From NCBI GenBank assembly GCA_918026815.1, contig CAKJVC010000171.1, forward strand, positions 62,001 through 126,000: a stretch of DNA of 64,000 nucleotides. Direction: 5' to 3'. Positions 45,729 to 56,900 of the stretch are shown here, one piece after another. The notes under the pieces were generated by a model that ran no database searches, was not told the origin of the DNA, and was given only the letters and a program-made list of their open reading frames with translations. Position 1 is the stretch's first letter; the number at the start of each line of letters is the position of its first letter. This DNA is from Chalara sp. BL73 (Eukaryota; Ascomycota; Leotiomycetes; Helotiales). Both the position numbers and the translations under genes were made by a program.

Positions 45729-46641
45729 GATCAACCTGCGTGAACGAATGGTTAGTCATCTCGGCGGCGCCATAGGGAACGAGGGAATACGGTACGGAGA
45801 TGATGAAACGCTTGTAGACGAGTGCGTGGGACGGAGATTTCCTCCCATACGGGATATTACGGATGTTGCCAGCTCATGTGCTTCTCTGCTCTTCAAAAAG
45901 AAAAAAAAGGAGTCCCTGATTTTCACCCGGTGGTGAAAATTTGAGCCGTCTCACTCGAGGGTATGGTCTGCACAAAAGATCAGCAGTTTAATTCACCAGC
46001 TAGGGTTTAAGGCAAAATTAAACTTGGCAAAAACAAGGCAGAGAAATGTGTGTGAATGAGTGTATAAAGACGCATCATGACGCGATATTGCCTTGTAGAT
46101 CTATGAACTAACCAAGTGAGCATAAAATATAGCATTTTGATTAAAAGAGAGGGTAGCTCCTTCGGCAAAGACAAGCTTCAAGATTGCTAGAATTGTTCAT
46201 CGTTGATACGACTGTCATTCTTGATCAATTGACAATTTGCTCGTAAAGAAAGTTTTCACCTATTACCAGAAATAGAACGCGTATTGCTTGATGACAAGCT
46301 ATAATACAGAGGAGCGCGGGTTTGTGTGTCATCTCCAGGACCGTTAGAAGGTTGAAAATCAGCTGTTGGCAGGCGCCACAACTCCCTCAGCAACTCACAC
46401 ACCAAACGTATGTGGCTGTCCTGCAGTTCCAGAACGAAATAGCGCACGCTAGAATGATGCCACGATACATGCAGCTTCCCAAAACGCGGGCTTGGAGCGA
46501 TGCGGTGCGACGTGATGCTTTCATAACCGAACTGTGGATTAATACGATGTCTCATTTCTCACTAAGTGGTGTACACCGGCAGATCTCCAATGTGTGACCC
46601 CCGCTTGACGGGTGGTGGTTGAGGGAGAGAAAAAGGTAATC

Positions 46642-46650
46642 TTATCAGAT
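46642..46650 (-). promoter_or_regulatory. SREA-type GATA site (ATCTGATAA, reverse)
   Basis: Reads TTATCAGAT on the plus strand. First of three perfect sites within 133 bp, about 680 bp upstream of the sidF start. Confidence 0.7.
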
Positions 46651-46694
46651 GATCGGTGAAGGGACGAGATGCAAGAATGTGCAGGGAGTAAAAG

Positions 46695-46703
46695 ATCAGA
46701 TAA
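46695..46703 (+). promoter_or_regulatory. SREA-type GATA site (ATCAGATAA)
   Basis: Second of the three clustered sites upstream of sidF. Confidence 0.7.
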
Positions 46704-46765
46704 AAAGGCATGGCGATAGGGGCCGGCACTTCTCCTGCTTGGGGGTTAGCGTCTTGGCGAACTTG

Positions 46766-46774
46766 ATCTGATAA
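46766..46774 (+). promoter_or_regulatory. SREA-type GATA site (ATCTGATAA)
   Basis: Third of the three clustered sites upstream of sidF, about 550 bp from its start. Confidence 0.7.
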
Positions 46775-47324
46775 CTCCAAGGTGGGGATGCCAACCACGT
46801 AATGGCGATCGGTAGTCGCGGTCATGATGCCGCTGCAAACTTTTACCTCATCACAATGCGTACACCTACGCACACCGTAACCAATGGACTGCGCAAATGG
46901 CATCCTCCGGTCTCGTGGCTGGAGGCTACGACTGTGGCTATAGTCATTTAGCAGCAGGCTTGAGTCAGGGCTTGGTGAAAACTGGTTGTCCGTTCCCAGT
47001 GCACCTGCAGAAGCTCGACCTGCCCCACGGGAAAGGCGATAGATCCATGCAGGATTTTACCATATGCATCCATCAGTTTACCACTCGACCTCGGATATAT
47101 TTTATCTGCGGAAATGCAAGAACCCATGGCGAGTGCCAGGGTTCAAGCTCGCCATCATCGGGCATGCTTTTGTTTTGCTTGAAGCTTCATATTTTATTTT
47201 TATTTTGGTTTTGCAGGTCTTGGGATTCGATCATTAACTAGAATTTTGGAACGACGAGGTCAATTGCCTTAGGGAAATTCATCCCAAAGCTGCTTTGAGC
47301 TGATCAATCATCTCTCAAAATTCA

Positions 47325-48707
47325 ATGGCAGTCCAAGAGCAGAATCCCTCAAAAGAAGCGCCGGGATGGGAGAATTTCTCAATTTGCCTGCCACACCCAT
47401 ACTTGACACGATACACTACCCAATCGACAGCTGTGGGCAAGATACAATCCGCATACAACGCACCTGACAACGTCGTCAAACAAGCATACCGCATTTCCTG
47501 CGGGCCATCGCCAACACAATCCAACACCACCGAACCACCCTTTCCTCTTCACAGCCCCGCGCTCTGGTTCTCCTCCCTCCAAGATGGCAACGACATCCCA
47601 CTCGCAGATAATACACCATGGGCGCGAGCTCGTAGAAGCCCATCTACAACCTTTGGCTGGACATCTGTCGAACCACCGACCATCGCACAGCTCTGGCTAC
47701 AGATCTACGCGCTCTTCACCGTGCACCACAATCAAGAATCCGTTCGTCTTGGATTCGTGGGCACATCCATATCTCTCATTCGTGACGAGCTTCTTGCTGT
47801 CGGACTGGCAATCACGCATCCCGTCCCATTCCATACCACATCTGATACAGAGACGTGGAAAGAACTTGGAGAGCGCGAAGTTGTGCTGCTGCGCAGCTCA
47901 TTCTGGCAAGGTGCTGGCTCACCATTCGGTCCACGTGCCGCATGGATTCCCGCTCCTCCCCCAACAGGACGACAATCCCTTGAAACATTCCCTGTATTCC
48001 CAACAACCCAGACCATAACGACAAAATTCCCATCCGCGCGCATTCACACCCTGCATCCCGTCCGCCCAGCAAAACCCGCCCCCGGCTCAATCGTCTACTC
48101 GCGGTACATCCCGCACCTAAACGAGAACTTCAGCATGCAAGCCCTCGACTACACCAACCCCACGCACCTCCAGCTCTTCCACGAATGGCAAAATGACCCG
48201 CGCGTTGCCGCCGGCTGGAACGAAACCGGCACCTTGGAGCAGCACCGCAGCTATCTCAAGAACCTGCACGACGACGCCCACACCCTGACGCTCTTCGCGC
48301 TCTTTGACTCCGTGCCCTTCGCATACTTCGAGGTCTACTGGGCCAAAGAGGACCACCTAGGCGCGCACTACCACGCCGGAGACTGGGACCGCGGTCGGCA
48401 CTCGCTGGTCGGCGACACGAGGTTTCGAGGCCCGCACCGCGCGCACGCCTGGTGGGCCAGCCTGATGCATTATCTGTTCCTTGACGAGCCGCGCACCGAG
48501 TACGTGGTCGGGGAGCCGAAGGCGACTAACACGCGCGTGCTGGAGCTGGACAGCTTGCATGGGTTCCATGTGGAGAAGTTTGTTGATCTGCCGCATAAAC
48601 GAAGCGCGTTTGTGCGCTGCTCGCGCGAGCGCTTCTTCGGGTTGGCGACGGTGGGGACGCCGTTTGAGGTGAAGAGGAAGGAGGATAATGTGAAAGCCAA
48701 GTTATGA
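47325..48707 (+). CDS. sidF: N5-hydroxyornithine acyltransferase, SidF-like, PTS1 (AKL)
   Basis: Single exon, 460 residues, matching the usual SidF length (about 462). The C-terminal ~200 residues form a GNAT-like acyltransferase domain of the IucB/MbtK type: FHEWQNDPRVAAGWNE, FAYFEVYWAKEDHLG, and the GDTRFRGPHRAHAWWASLMHYLFLDEPRTEYVVGEP core with an ending near LDSLHGFH. The protein ends VKAKL, a PTS1 tripeptide (AKL), as expected for peroxisomal SidF rather than the cytosolic acetyltransferase SidL. SidF transfers the anhydromevalonyl group from CoA to N5-hydroxyornithine for fusarinine/TAFC-type extracellular siderophores. It lies tail-to-tail with sidI (293-bp gap). Three SREA sites lie upstream. 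Confidence 0.9.
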   Translation: MAVQEQNPSKEAPGWENFSICLPHPYLTRYTTQSTAVGKIQSAYNAPDNVVKQAYRISCGPSPTQSNTTEPPFPLHSPALWFSSLQDGNDIPLADNTPWARARRSPSTTFGWTSVEPPTIAQLWLQIYALFTVHHNQESVRLGFVGTSISLIRDELLAVGLAITHPVPFHTTSDTETWKELGEREVVLLRSSFWQGAGSPFGPRAAWIPAPPPTGRQSLETFPVFPTTQTITTKFPSARIHTLHPVRPAKPAPGSIVYSRYIPHLNENFSMQALDYTNPTHLQLFHEWQNDPRVAAGWNETGTLEQHRSYLKNLHDDAHTLTLFALFDSVPFAYFEVYWAKEDHLGAHYHAGDWDRGRHSLVGDTRFRGPHRAHAWWASLMHYLFLDEPRTEYVVGEPKATNTRVLELDSLHGFHVEKFVDLPHKRSAFVRCSRERFFGLATVGTPFEVKRKEDNVKAKL

Positions 48708-49000
48708 GCTGCAAAATATCACGGTTTAGATTTATGTATATATGATTCAAGAGCATTCACTTGCTACATGCGTGAAGCAGCGCATCGATTTTATGTGAAT
48801 GCCAAGAAATGGATTCAATGGTGTGACGTGCAGAACATCTCCAGCCGAAACTTTCTTGGGCTCGATTGCAAGGGATATAACAAGAATAGCTATTTTTAAA
48901 ATGATATATTCTATGTCCGCATATGCACTCTAACTTTTCTATACAAAGTAACCTACCTATAGTCTACCAAGTGTACCGAACCTCCCGTGATCGAGCGATC

Positions 49001-50920
49001 TCAGAACTCCAAAACGCACTCCTTCATCGTAGGCCACCCTTCATACCGCTCAACACCCCATTCCAACCCCAGCGCGCCGCCCTCCTCCATCTGCAGCTCG
49101 GCATCGACCAGCCGCTGCGCCACATCGCGCAAGATGTGCTTCTTGACCTTTCCGCTGCCCGTCTGCGGCATTCCGCCGAGGCCGACGTCCTCGTCCCCGA
49201 CCCAGAAAACATGCGTGGGCGCCTTGTGCCGTCCCAGCACCTCCCTCACCCACGCCCGCAGCTCCTCATCGGACGGCCTCTCGACCATGTCGTGATTGTC
49301 GGGCGGGAGCAGGAACGCGCCGACGACCTCGCCATACTTCAGGTGCTTGATCCCGATGACGGCGGCGCGGGCGACGGTGCCGGAGGGGTGGGACGTGAGT
49401 CGTGATTCGATCTCGACGGGGTAGATGTTTTCGCCACCGCGGATGATAATGTCTTTGAAGCGCCCTGTGATGGTGCAGTATCCATCGGGAGTGAAGAAGG
49501 CTTCGTCACCTGTGCGAAGCCATGTGATGCCTTGCTCGTCCGGGACGAGGAGTTCTCTGGTTTTGGCTTTGTTTCTCCAGTAGCCTTGGCAGAGGGAATA
49601 TCCTGCGATGTAGAGCTCGCCACGCTCTCCGACGGGCAGAATGGTACCCGCTGGATCGACGATCTTGGCGTGCAGATGGGGGAGCAGCTTTCCTACCGTC
49701 GTTAGACGGTGCTGAATGGTGTCCGTGGTGAATGCGTTGAAGACGGTAGGTGACGCTTCTGTCAGACCGTATGAGGATGTGAACTGTGTCATGTTGAGTT
49801 CCGACAACATCCTCTTCATCAGAGGCCGTGGTACTGGCGCGCCAGCCACGATTCCTGTGCGTAAGTTGGGGCATGACCAGCCATCGGGACGGGGTAACGA
49901 GAGAAGTTCTTCGAACATGGCTGGTACCCCGTGCAAGGCGGTGCAGCTTTCTTGGTGCAGGGAGGTGAGAACTGCCGGGGCGGAAAAGGTAGGCGAAGGG
50001 AGGATTATCGTGCTTCCATGTGTGATACAGGCCAGGAGGCCGAGCACGAGACCGAAGCAATGGAAGAGAGGTGGTGGACAGCAGAGTATATCTTTAGGTG
50101 TGAGGGCCATACGATCGCCGATGGAGAGGGAATTGTTTATGAGGTTACTATAAATTGTTAGCCTAAAATCGACCAAAAAAAGATAGGAACGCAGGACTTA
50201 CTGGTGTGTGAGCATGGCAGCTTTTGGATCACCCGTCGACCCGCTGGTATACTGAAGGTTACATACATCGTGTGTATTAACGTCACTCGTTCTCTTTTCC
50301 AGATCGACAGCTGAAACATTCCCACCTGCTACCTCAAGAACTTGTTCATATGTTGGAAAGTCCCCAAAATCACCTTTTAGGATAGAGACTCTTTCCAAAG
50401 CCCCTACCACTTCCGGTTCTCTTTCTAAGCCGATCAGAAGCTCAGTGTTTGCATGCCGCCCGTACTTTTCTTGTATAAACAGCACTTTGCATCCGGAATG
50501 ATTCAGCGCATATCTCGCTTCTGTTGCTGTATACGTGCTGTTCAATACCACTAGCACGCCACCAACCATGGCGACACCAAAGAAAACACTGACATACTCC
50601 TCGCAATTGCCTGCTAGGACACCTACTCTATCGCCTTTTTGTACTCCCATGCCCAACAATGCTTTTGCTACCCGCTCACTCTCGTTCTTTAAAAGAGAAT
50701 ATGTCCATCGTGCACTTGTCCAGGAGACGACAACGCATTCTTTGTCGCCAAAGGAGGATACTTGGTTTTCGAGGAGCTGGCTGAGTGTGAGATTGAGGAG
50801 TGGTGGATCTGTAGGCCCGTGGATGAGTGAGAGGGCAGATTGCGAGTTGTAGGGTGTATTTGTGAGGTGGGATTTCGTCTGCCGGAGACGTTGGAGGGGC
50901 GTGCTGTTTAAGCTTGCCAT
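49001..50920 (-). CDS. sidI: Mevalonyl-CoA ligase, SidI-like acyl-CoA synthetase with PTS2
   Basis: Exons 50920-50202 and 50147-49001, with a 54-nt intron, give 621 residues. Splicing restores MLTHHNLINNS after the AMP-binding motif YTSGSTGDPKAAMLTH. Other adenylation motifs are SSYGLTEASPT, GYWRNKAKT, WLRTGDEAF, GRFKDIIIRGGENIYPVEIE and the C-terminal PQTGSGKVKKH with the catalytic Lys. Residues 11-19, RLRQTKSHL, match the PTS2 consensus R-L-X5-H-L. SidI activates mevalonate for the SidH/SidF steps of extracellular siderophore synthesis and is peroxisomal through PTS2 in Aspergillus. No SidH (hydratase), NRPS or transporter is in the window. Two SREA sites lie in its upstream region, which is shared with the oxidoreductase at 51906. 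Confidence 0.9.
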
Positions 50921-51389
50921 TGTGTAGGTTTGGGGAGTTTGACGGAGGTTTTGCTCTGTGGGAGGAACATGAATCCAGATTAAAACAAGTTAAATTGTGA
51001 GAATTATGTGTATCAATTGAGAAAACACGGGATCTATTAGCTCCTTGAACTCAAGACTTTCTGGCAACAATGAGGCAATGGTCGGAACTTCCCTGGCCAT
51101 TTTCCTGAAATATAATAGAAGCTCCAGATCTTTAAACACGAATTACCGGACTACGGTAAAATCCTTCATAGCCTCCCACCTCTTTACTATTTCCAAATTT
51201 GCTTCCCGAATAGGTGATGATACACCGAAGGAATAATGATGTAGATGGCTCCCACATCACCACCGCTGCTGCACCATCTCCAGCCCCGTATCCAGCCTGC
51301 CCCTTGTCATCCACAATGCCCACATCAGCCCCTCCCATCATATGAAAAATACGCCATCTCGGCTATAACGGATTGACCAAGGAGAGCGG

Positions 51390-51398
51390 ATCTGATAA
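51390..51398 (+). promoter_or_regulatory. SREA-type GATA site (ATCTGATAA)
   Basis: Perfect site about 470 bp upstream of sidI and about 510 bp upstream of the AIF-like gene. Confidence 0.68.
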
Positions 51399-51428
51399 CG
51401 AGAAGTGGACTCGAGAACATTAAAATTT

Positions 51429-51437
51429 TTATCTGAT
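51429..51437 (-). promoter_or_regulatory. SREA-type GATA site (ATCAGATAA, reverse)
   Basis: Reads TTATCTGAT on the plus strand; pairs with the site at 51390. Confidence 0.68.
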
Positions 51438-51905
51438 CCGAAGCACCTGCCGACGTGGCCCGCACTAGCAAGGGTTCCTGCTCCGTCACCCCATTTTTCT
51501 ACTCTGGGTATGACAACCTCCGAGAAAGAAGAAAGCTTCAACCTTCCTTTTCGTACGACAAGACCATGACGAATATAGGCGATATCGGCGGGCGCTGAGT
51601 TGGCCGAGGAAAGGGTTGAATGCCCTTTAGAGACGAGGAAGCAAGGCGGTTGGCGGCGGGCTAGATATAGGCAGATGGTCCTCAGAAGAGGAGAGGAGGC
51701 ATGGAGCAGCCCAGAAGGATCAGAGGGCCCCAAAATTAGGCTGGCAAGTGGTAACGGAGTGCTTATCTTACCGGATCATTCACTCTATACAGTAGTTCCC
51801 AACTGTTCCTCGCCTCCTATTTACCTAAAGGCTAAGTTGTTGCTTTATATATACATATTTTGCCATTATCGTTGCTTCATATCCTTCTTCATCTTTTTTC
51901 ACTGC

Positions 51906-53351
51906 ATGCTGCTGTTGTTCTCCTGGCGATCGGCATCTACTTTCCGTTCTATACGATCCTTCAGTCGTTTTCGGGCGATTAGAATGCCTTCTCTAGAGAC
52001 TTTGAGCATCCACGATGATGCGGCTAGAGCTACAAAGGTCCTGGTGATAGGCGGTTCTTACGGTGGGCTGGCCGCGGCACTCAATTTACTGGACATGTGT
52101 GCTGGGCGACCAGCGCGATTCGCTGGAGCCACGGCAGCGGACAAGCTGGAGGAAGGAAAGCCGAAGACTATTATTCCGATCGAGATCAAGGTTGTTGATG
52201 AGCGAGATGGATACTGTAAGTTCAAGTGCCTAATTATCCTCCATCATCCACCTTATGAGTTCGAAAGCCACAGTTTGGGAGAAGCTAACCAATGTATAGA
52301 TCACCTGATCGGTTCACCCCTCGCCCTCGCAGAAAAAGCCTATGCTGCAAAAGCATGGCAGAAGTTCAACAACCTCGCTGCATTCCGCACCTCTGAGCTG
52401 AGCTACACACAAGGTTCCGTCGTCAGCGTCGATTGCGAATCCAAGATCGCGACCATAAAAGCCCATTCTGGGGAGGAGTTGAAGGAGAGCTATGACTATC
52501 TCGTGGCAGCTTCCGGGTTACGGCGTGCGTGGCCAACAGTCCCACAATCACTGACCCAAGAGGAATATATAAAAGAGACAAACGCGCATATCGAGAAAGT
52601 GGAAAATGCAAAGGCGGGCGTAGTGGTTATTGGCGGCGGAGCGGTAGGAATCGAGATGGCGGCGGAACTCAAGCTTGTGCAACCAGACCAAAAAGTCACG
52701 CTCATCCATTCCCGCGCTGAACTACTCTCTTCCGAACCCCTCCCCTCCTCATTCAAAGCCCAGACCTTGGCTACACTGCAAGAAACTGGCGTAGAAGTCA
52801 TTTTGAACGATCGTGTGGTTGAACAAATAGAGGTCGAGGGAGGGTATGAGTTAACGCTAAAGGACGGCAAGACATTCAAAACAGGCCACGTGATTTGGGC
52901 CATATCAAAACAAGTTCCGACAAGCACGTACCTTTCAAATGAAGTGTTGAATGAGGAAGGATATGTGAAGGTTTCTAATACGCTCAACTTTCTCCCCGCG
53001 CCGTCTGTAACCGAACACAATAACCATTTCGCGCTCGGCGATATCGCTCTTTGGTCTGGTATCAAGCGGTGCGGAGGAGCGATGCATATGGGTCATGTAG
53101 TAGCCATCAATATCCACCAGCAGCTCCTTGCCGCGCAAACAGGCGCTGCCCCGAAATTTCGGGAACTCGCTGAGTTCCCGGCCGTGATCGCGCTCGCGGT
53201 CGGTAAGAAGGCCGTCTTGTATGGTCCGACGGAGGGTGTGACCTATGGCGAGAAGGAAATGGATATGATGTTTGGAAATGATCTGGGCTGGAGCATCTGC
53301 TGGAACTACCTCGCATTGGGTCGGGGGTATGAGGTCGAGAATAAAATTTGA
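51906..53351 (+). CDS. AIF/FSP1-like FAD-dependent oxidoreductase
   Basis: Exons 51906-52215 and 52300-53351, with an 84-nt in-frame intron, give 453 residues; the alternative start at ATG 51984 gives 427. The longer form begins MLLLFSWRSASTFRSIRSFS, an Arg/Ser-rich stretch compatible with mitochondrial import. The FAD motif is VLVIGGSYGGLAAALNLLD, the NAD(P)H motif VVVIGGGAVGIEMAAELK, and the C-terminal FAD contact is in HFALGDIALW. Splicing restores DGYYHLIGSPLALAEKAY. Type II NADH-oxidoreductase-like members reduce quinones or other acceptors. The gene shares its promoter and two SREA sites with sidI, so a role in iron handling such as ferric-siderophore reduction is possible (inference). 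It is a distant paralogue of the gene at 26136-27470. Confidence 0.85.
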   Translation: MLLLFSWRSASTFRSIRSFSRFRAIRMPSLETLSIHDDAARATKVLVIGGSYGGLAAALNLLDMCAGRPARFAGATAADKLEEGKPKTIIPIEIKVVDERDGYCKFKCLIILHHPPYEFESHSLGEANQCIDHLIGSPLALAEKAYAAKAWQKFNNLAAFRTSELSYTQGSVVSVDCESKIATIKAHSGEELKESYDYLVAASGLRRAWPTVPQSLTQEEYIKETNAHIEKVENAKAGVVVIGGGAVGIEMAAELKLVQPDQKVTLIHSRAELLSSEPLPSSFKAQTLATLQETGVEVILNDRVVEQIEVEGGYELTLKDGKTFKTGHVIWAISKQVPTSTYLSNEVLNEEGYVKVSNTLNFLPAPSVTEHNNHFALGDIALWSGIKRCGGAMHMGHVVAINIHQQLLAAQTGAAPKFRELAEFPAVIALAVGKKAVLYGPTEGVTYGEKEMDMMFGNDLGWSICWNYLALGRGYEVENKI

Positions 53352-53924
53352 GATTTTCTAGTGCATGTTCGGAGTTCTTTAAATGGCATTGCGGCTGGCG
53401 TTGTTGGCATTGCGTATTGCATACACCATGACCTCGCGGTCTTCGAATACATAGATTCAATAGGGATTTGAAGCACATTCCATTATCAGATTCTACATTC
53501 ATGCTTTGTATGCTTAGAATATCCTCCATCTTGAGAGGGCAATTGTATTGAAGTGGAAAGCCTTGATATATCTCATGAGAACTAAACGAGTGTTATATAG
53601 ACAATCTAGAATAAGACCAGCCTTATTTCGAACAATATGTCATGTGGTTTTACCACGTAGCATATATGACCCTTAACAGATCGGCTATGTAGCACAGTTG
53701 TGGTTTTGTTTGTTGTTGATGTGAATGAACCTTTAGTTATCAATATTTGAGTGTGAGAACGTGAAGATTTACATAATTTAGTCGAAAACAGGACTGTTGT
53801 TAATACACGTTTATCGGACTTAATTTGAGCCACGTGCTACTGATAATAATGCATGGAAACAAATATTTTGTAGGTAACTGATGCGCATAATTGCGTGTTA
53901 ATGAGAGATTGTTGCTCTTAAAAA
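53352..53924. other. Intergenic, 0.57 kb
   Basis: Boundary between the siderophore genes and the decayed NLR. AT-rich. A further ATCWGATAA match lies at 53483-53491 (reverse), downstream of the gene and of doubtful meaning. Confidence 0.5.
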
Positions 53925-56900
53925 CTAAAAGAGAAAAGACTCCCGGATACAGTCTATTCCTCCTTCAAACTCCAGTCGTCGATTTAGAGTACCATCCCCA
54001 AAGCCTTCGTCGATAATCTCCACAACATCCTCGCTCTTTTTCCAGCCACCTAAATCCGTATTCTCATTAATAAATAATCCGATTGGTGGCGCGACGCTGG
54101 TCAGTGGTCTTTGATCCGGGCTACTGCATAGCTTTTGGGCATCCGCTTTCACCCAACCCACGGCAATCTCTTGCACCGGGGAACGGTTACTGATAATAAT
54201 CATTCCATGGTCAGAGCCTGGAGTTATGTTTAAGGGGAAATATCGAACATCACGGATGCGAGCAGAGTCGGGGAGGTATATTGGGAGGCTGGGGACGATG
54301 ACTTCACGACCAGCGTTGGAAAGGCCATTAAATAAGTTGATGCGATAGACGGTAAGTTGGTTACTGCGGCATGTAACATACAGATGTTGAGGGTTCCAAA
54401 CCAGAGTTACTGGGGAGTGCAGGAAAGGGTCTGAAGTACAATCTCCAAGGTAGAGTTTGACGCGGTGCACCATTACGGGGGGCTCCGTGAAGTTTTCCGA
54501 TAGGAGAGTTGGTATGTGGCAAGGAATATATGCAAACTTGTTCCCGCGGCGGCGCTTCCAGAGTTCGCTTTCACTATTACTGGGGCCTTGGCTTGAGCCT
54601 CCAGAGAAGTTCCCGTTGTAAAGTGACCACCCAAGCAGGGACTTGCTTGGGTGAATCGTAGGTGGTGAATTTAAAACCTTTGCTAGAAGGTTGCAACGAA
54701 ACCGAAATATTGGTTTGAGTGGCTGTGAGCGAGTGTCGTACACCAGAAGAGCTCCATTCTTTTCTTGCGCTCCTTCTATACGCTTGGATAATTTTGTCTA
54801 ATGGAGGCTCTGTATTCCTCTGCTTCCTCATCAGAACTCTCACCAGAGGAGAGAGAAACCTCGCCTCCAGTTTTGGGCTCGTCGTTAACCTCCGTCACAC
54901 TACTCTGTGCTCCACTAGCGTAGCCGTCTTCATCAGACTCATTAAGTAGTTCCTCTCTAGTTGCGATGGCGGCTGCATGCTGCAAAGATGCTACTGAGGA
55001 TGATCTAGAATTAACAGCTGATGATCGAGTAGAATCACCATCACTCTCGCTCAATTCGACAACGTCTGTAGATCCTTCATTCCAGCTTTCAGATGCTGAG
55101 TCAACATGAAGCATATCTTCATCAGAAGATGAACTCTCATTAACAGAGTTACCCTCCACCCTGGGAAAGAAGCCGCAGACTTTTTGGAACCTCATCTAGC
55201 TTAGGTACGGTAATAATCATTATTTCGCGCCTCCCCTGTCTTGTTGCCACGGCGACCAGATCTCCAGAAGCCGCAAACTCTTCGTAGATTTTATTGTTTC
55301 TCTTCTCTGCAGAACTTAAACAAATCCTTTGCTCAAATCGGCCTTTTGCATCCTTGAAGTAGACCAAAGAGCATATTCGAAGAGTTGAGAGGTCATGGCT
55401 GAAGCAAATTGCGTTGGCCATTTCGTTCGGCTGCGGCTTCCATATACCGTTTGGCCAGTGTTTGTGGTGCTCTGTTGCAACCTTTGAGGCAGGAATTATC
55501 TCTACCACTACGCATTTAGCTTCTATGTTGGTCATCTCTCATGTTTTGCACAAGAATCGAAGATGTTCACTGTCCGAACTACTAATAATATAAAGTTAGT
55601 ATCGAAAATGGCTATATTGAGGAGATACTTGCATCGGTAGCAGAAGCTGCAGCACGTGAGATTTGCTCCCGTCAACATTCATAGACTCCCAATACCTTCC
55701 TTGGCCCTCGTTAACGTCGCAAGCTTCCTGATCTCTTAGAGTGTTTAGAACGAAATTCGAATGTCGCGATTCGTTGCCACTCAAGAAGCTTTTATGGCCT
55801 AATGCTGCCCACAAAACTCTGTCTATTTCGCCCTGGAATGGTGCTTTGCGACAAATCTCCTGATCGCACGTTGGCCGATGCAAGAAGAATTTCCACTCGT
55901 GCAAAAACTCATTGTAGCTGCCACGGAGTGGGCCACCATATCGATTCCAGAATTCTTGGCTACTATGCACCCCATGTCGCTCCTGTCCACGTAGTGTAGC
56001 GATCTTTTTACAAATCGATGAATTGTCGGCGGCAGGCTTCCAAATATCAACGCTATGCACACACTCTGTACCTGAAGTGTTGTAACAAAATTCTTAGAGC
56101 ACGTAAAACTTTGAGCTTTGCGGGAAGTATCCGGGAAGTTGTCCTTACACTGCAGGTGTTTATCCCAGTATTTTGCAGAGTAAGTAAGGAAGTGGTTTGT
56201 GGCTATGTCCTCGCCAGTGCTAGCTATCCAACGATTATCGACTCTTCGGAGAAGCTGCGCATATTTATCTTGGGCAAGGTATGATAAACAGGCTTCTGCA
56301 ATGGCGAATTGTGTTACTGACAAATTAGTAACGATCTCTGGCGTGGGGCTATCTTCGAATACACCTGGATGCTTCAAAAGAAATGTGCGAATAGTGGAGT
56401 GAAATATATGGCAAATCTCATCATTTTCATGCTGTACATCTTGCTGAACGTCAATCATAGGAGCTAGAACTTTGATTAAGTTTTTCCTGAAAGGGGCTTT
56501 GTTAACAATGCTAATAATGTTAATCAACTTAGTGATACAAAGTGGCCTTTTTGTAAAGGTGAGAAGATTGAATACTTTACTGTTGCTATTAGATAAAAAT
56601 TTTATATTAGGAGATCTAACTTACCATGCAATACTTTTCTGCTTCTTTCCGTAGCGGAGAACGCCTTATCGGAGTAGGCATGTCTGCTGAGAGGCCACCC
56701 AGGATGAAGGCTTTCATGTCGTCGAAATTTCCAATCTCATCTTTAATATCTTTGACAATGTATCGGGCAAATAGGAAATTACCTCCTGCCCGATGTTGCA
56801 GTTGACACAAAATCCATTGGCTGGTAGCCTGGTCAACCTCATTTTTGTGAAGCAAAGACACAGTCTGGGCGAGGGATTCATCGACATCTCCCTTGACTTG

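Larger units (their letters stand above)
44929..47324. promoter_or_regulatory. 2.4-kb divergent upstream region of sidA and sidF
   Basis: Shared by sidA (minus) and sidF (plus). It holds four perfect ATCWGATAA sites, listed separately. ORFs of up to ~150 codons inside it (for example 45183-45647 reverse and 46897-47241 forward) show no similarity and were not called. Long upstream regions with several GATA sites are usual for siderophore genes. Confidence 0.6.
50921..51905. promoter_or_regulatory. Divergent promoter, sidI / AIF-like oxidoreductase
   Basis: A 985-bp shared region with two perfect ATCWGATAA sites 39 bp apart (51390, 51429). No coding sequence is supported. The sites are placed to control both genes. 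Confidence 0.6.

Noticed and set aside
46897..47241. 114-codon plus-strand ORF upstream of sidF
   Set aside because: No recognisable domain; it overlaps the likely promoter and leader of sidF.
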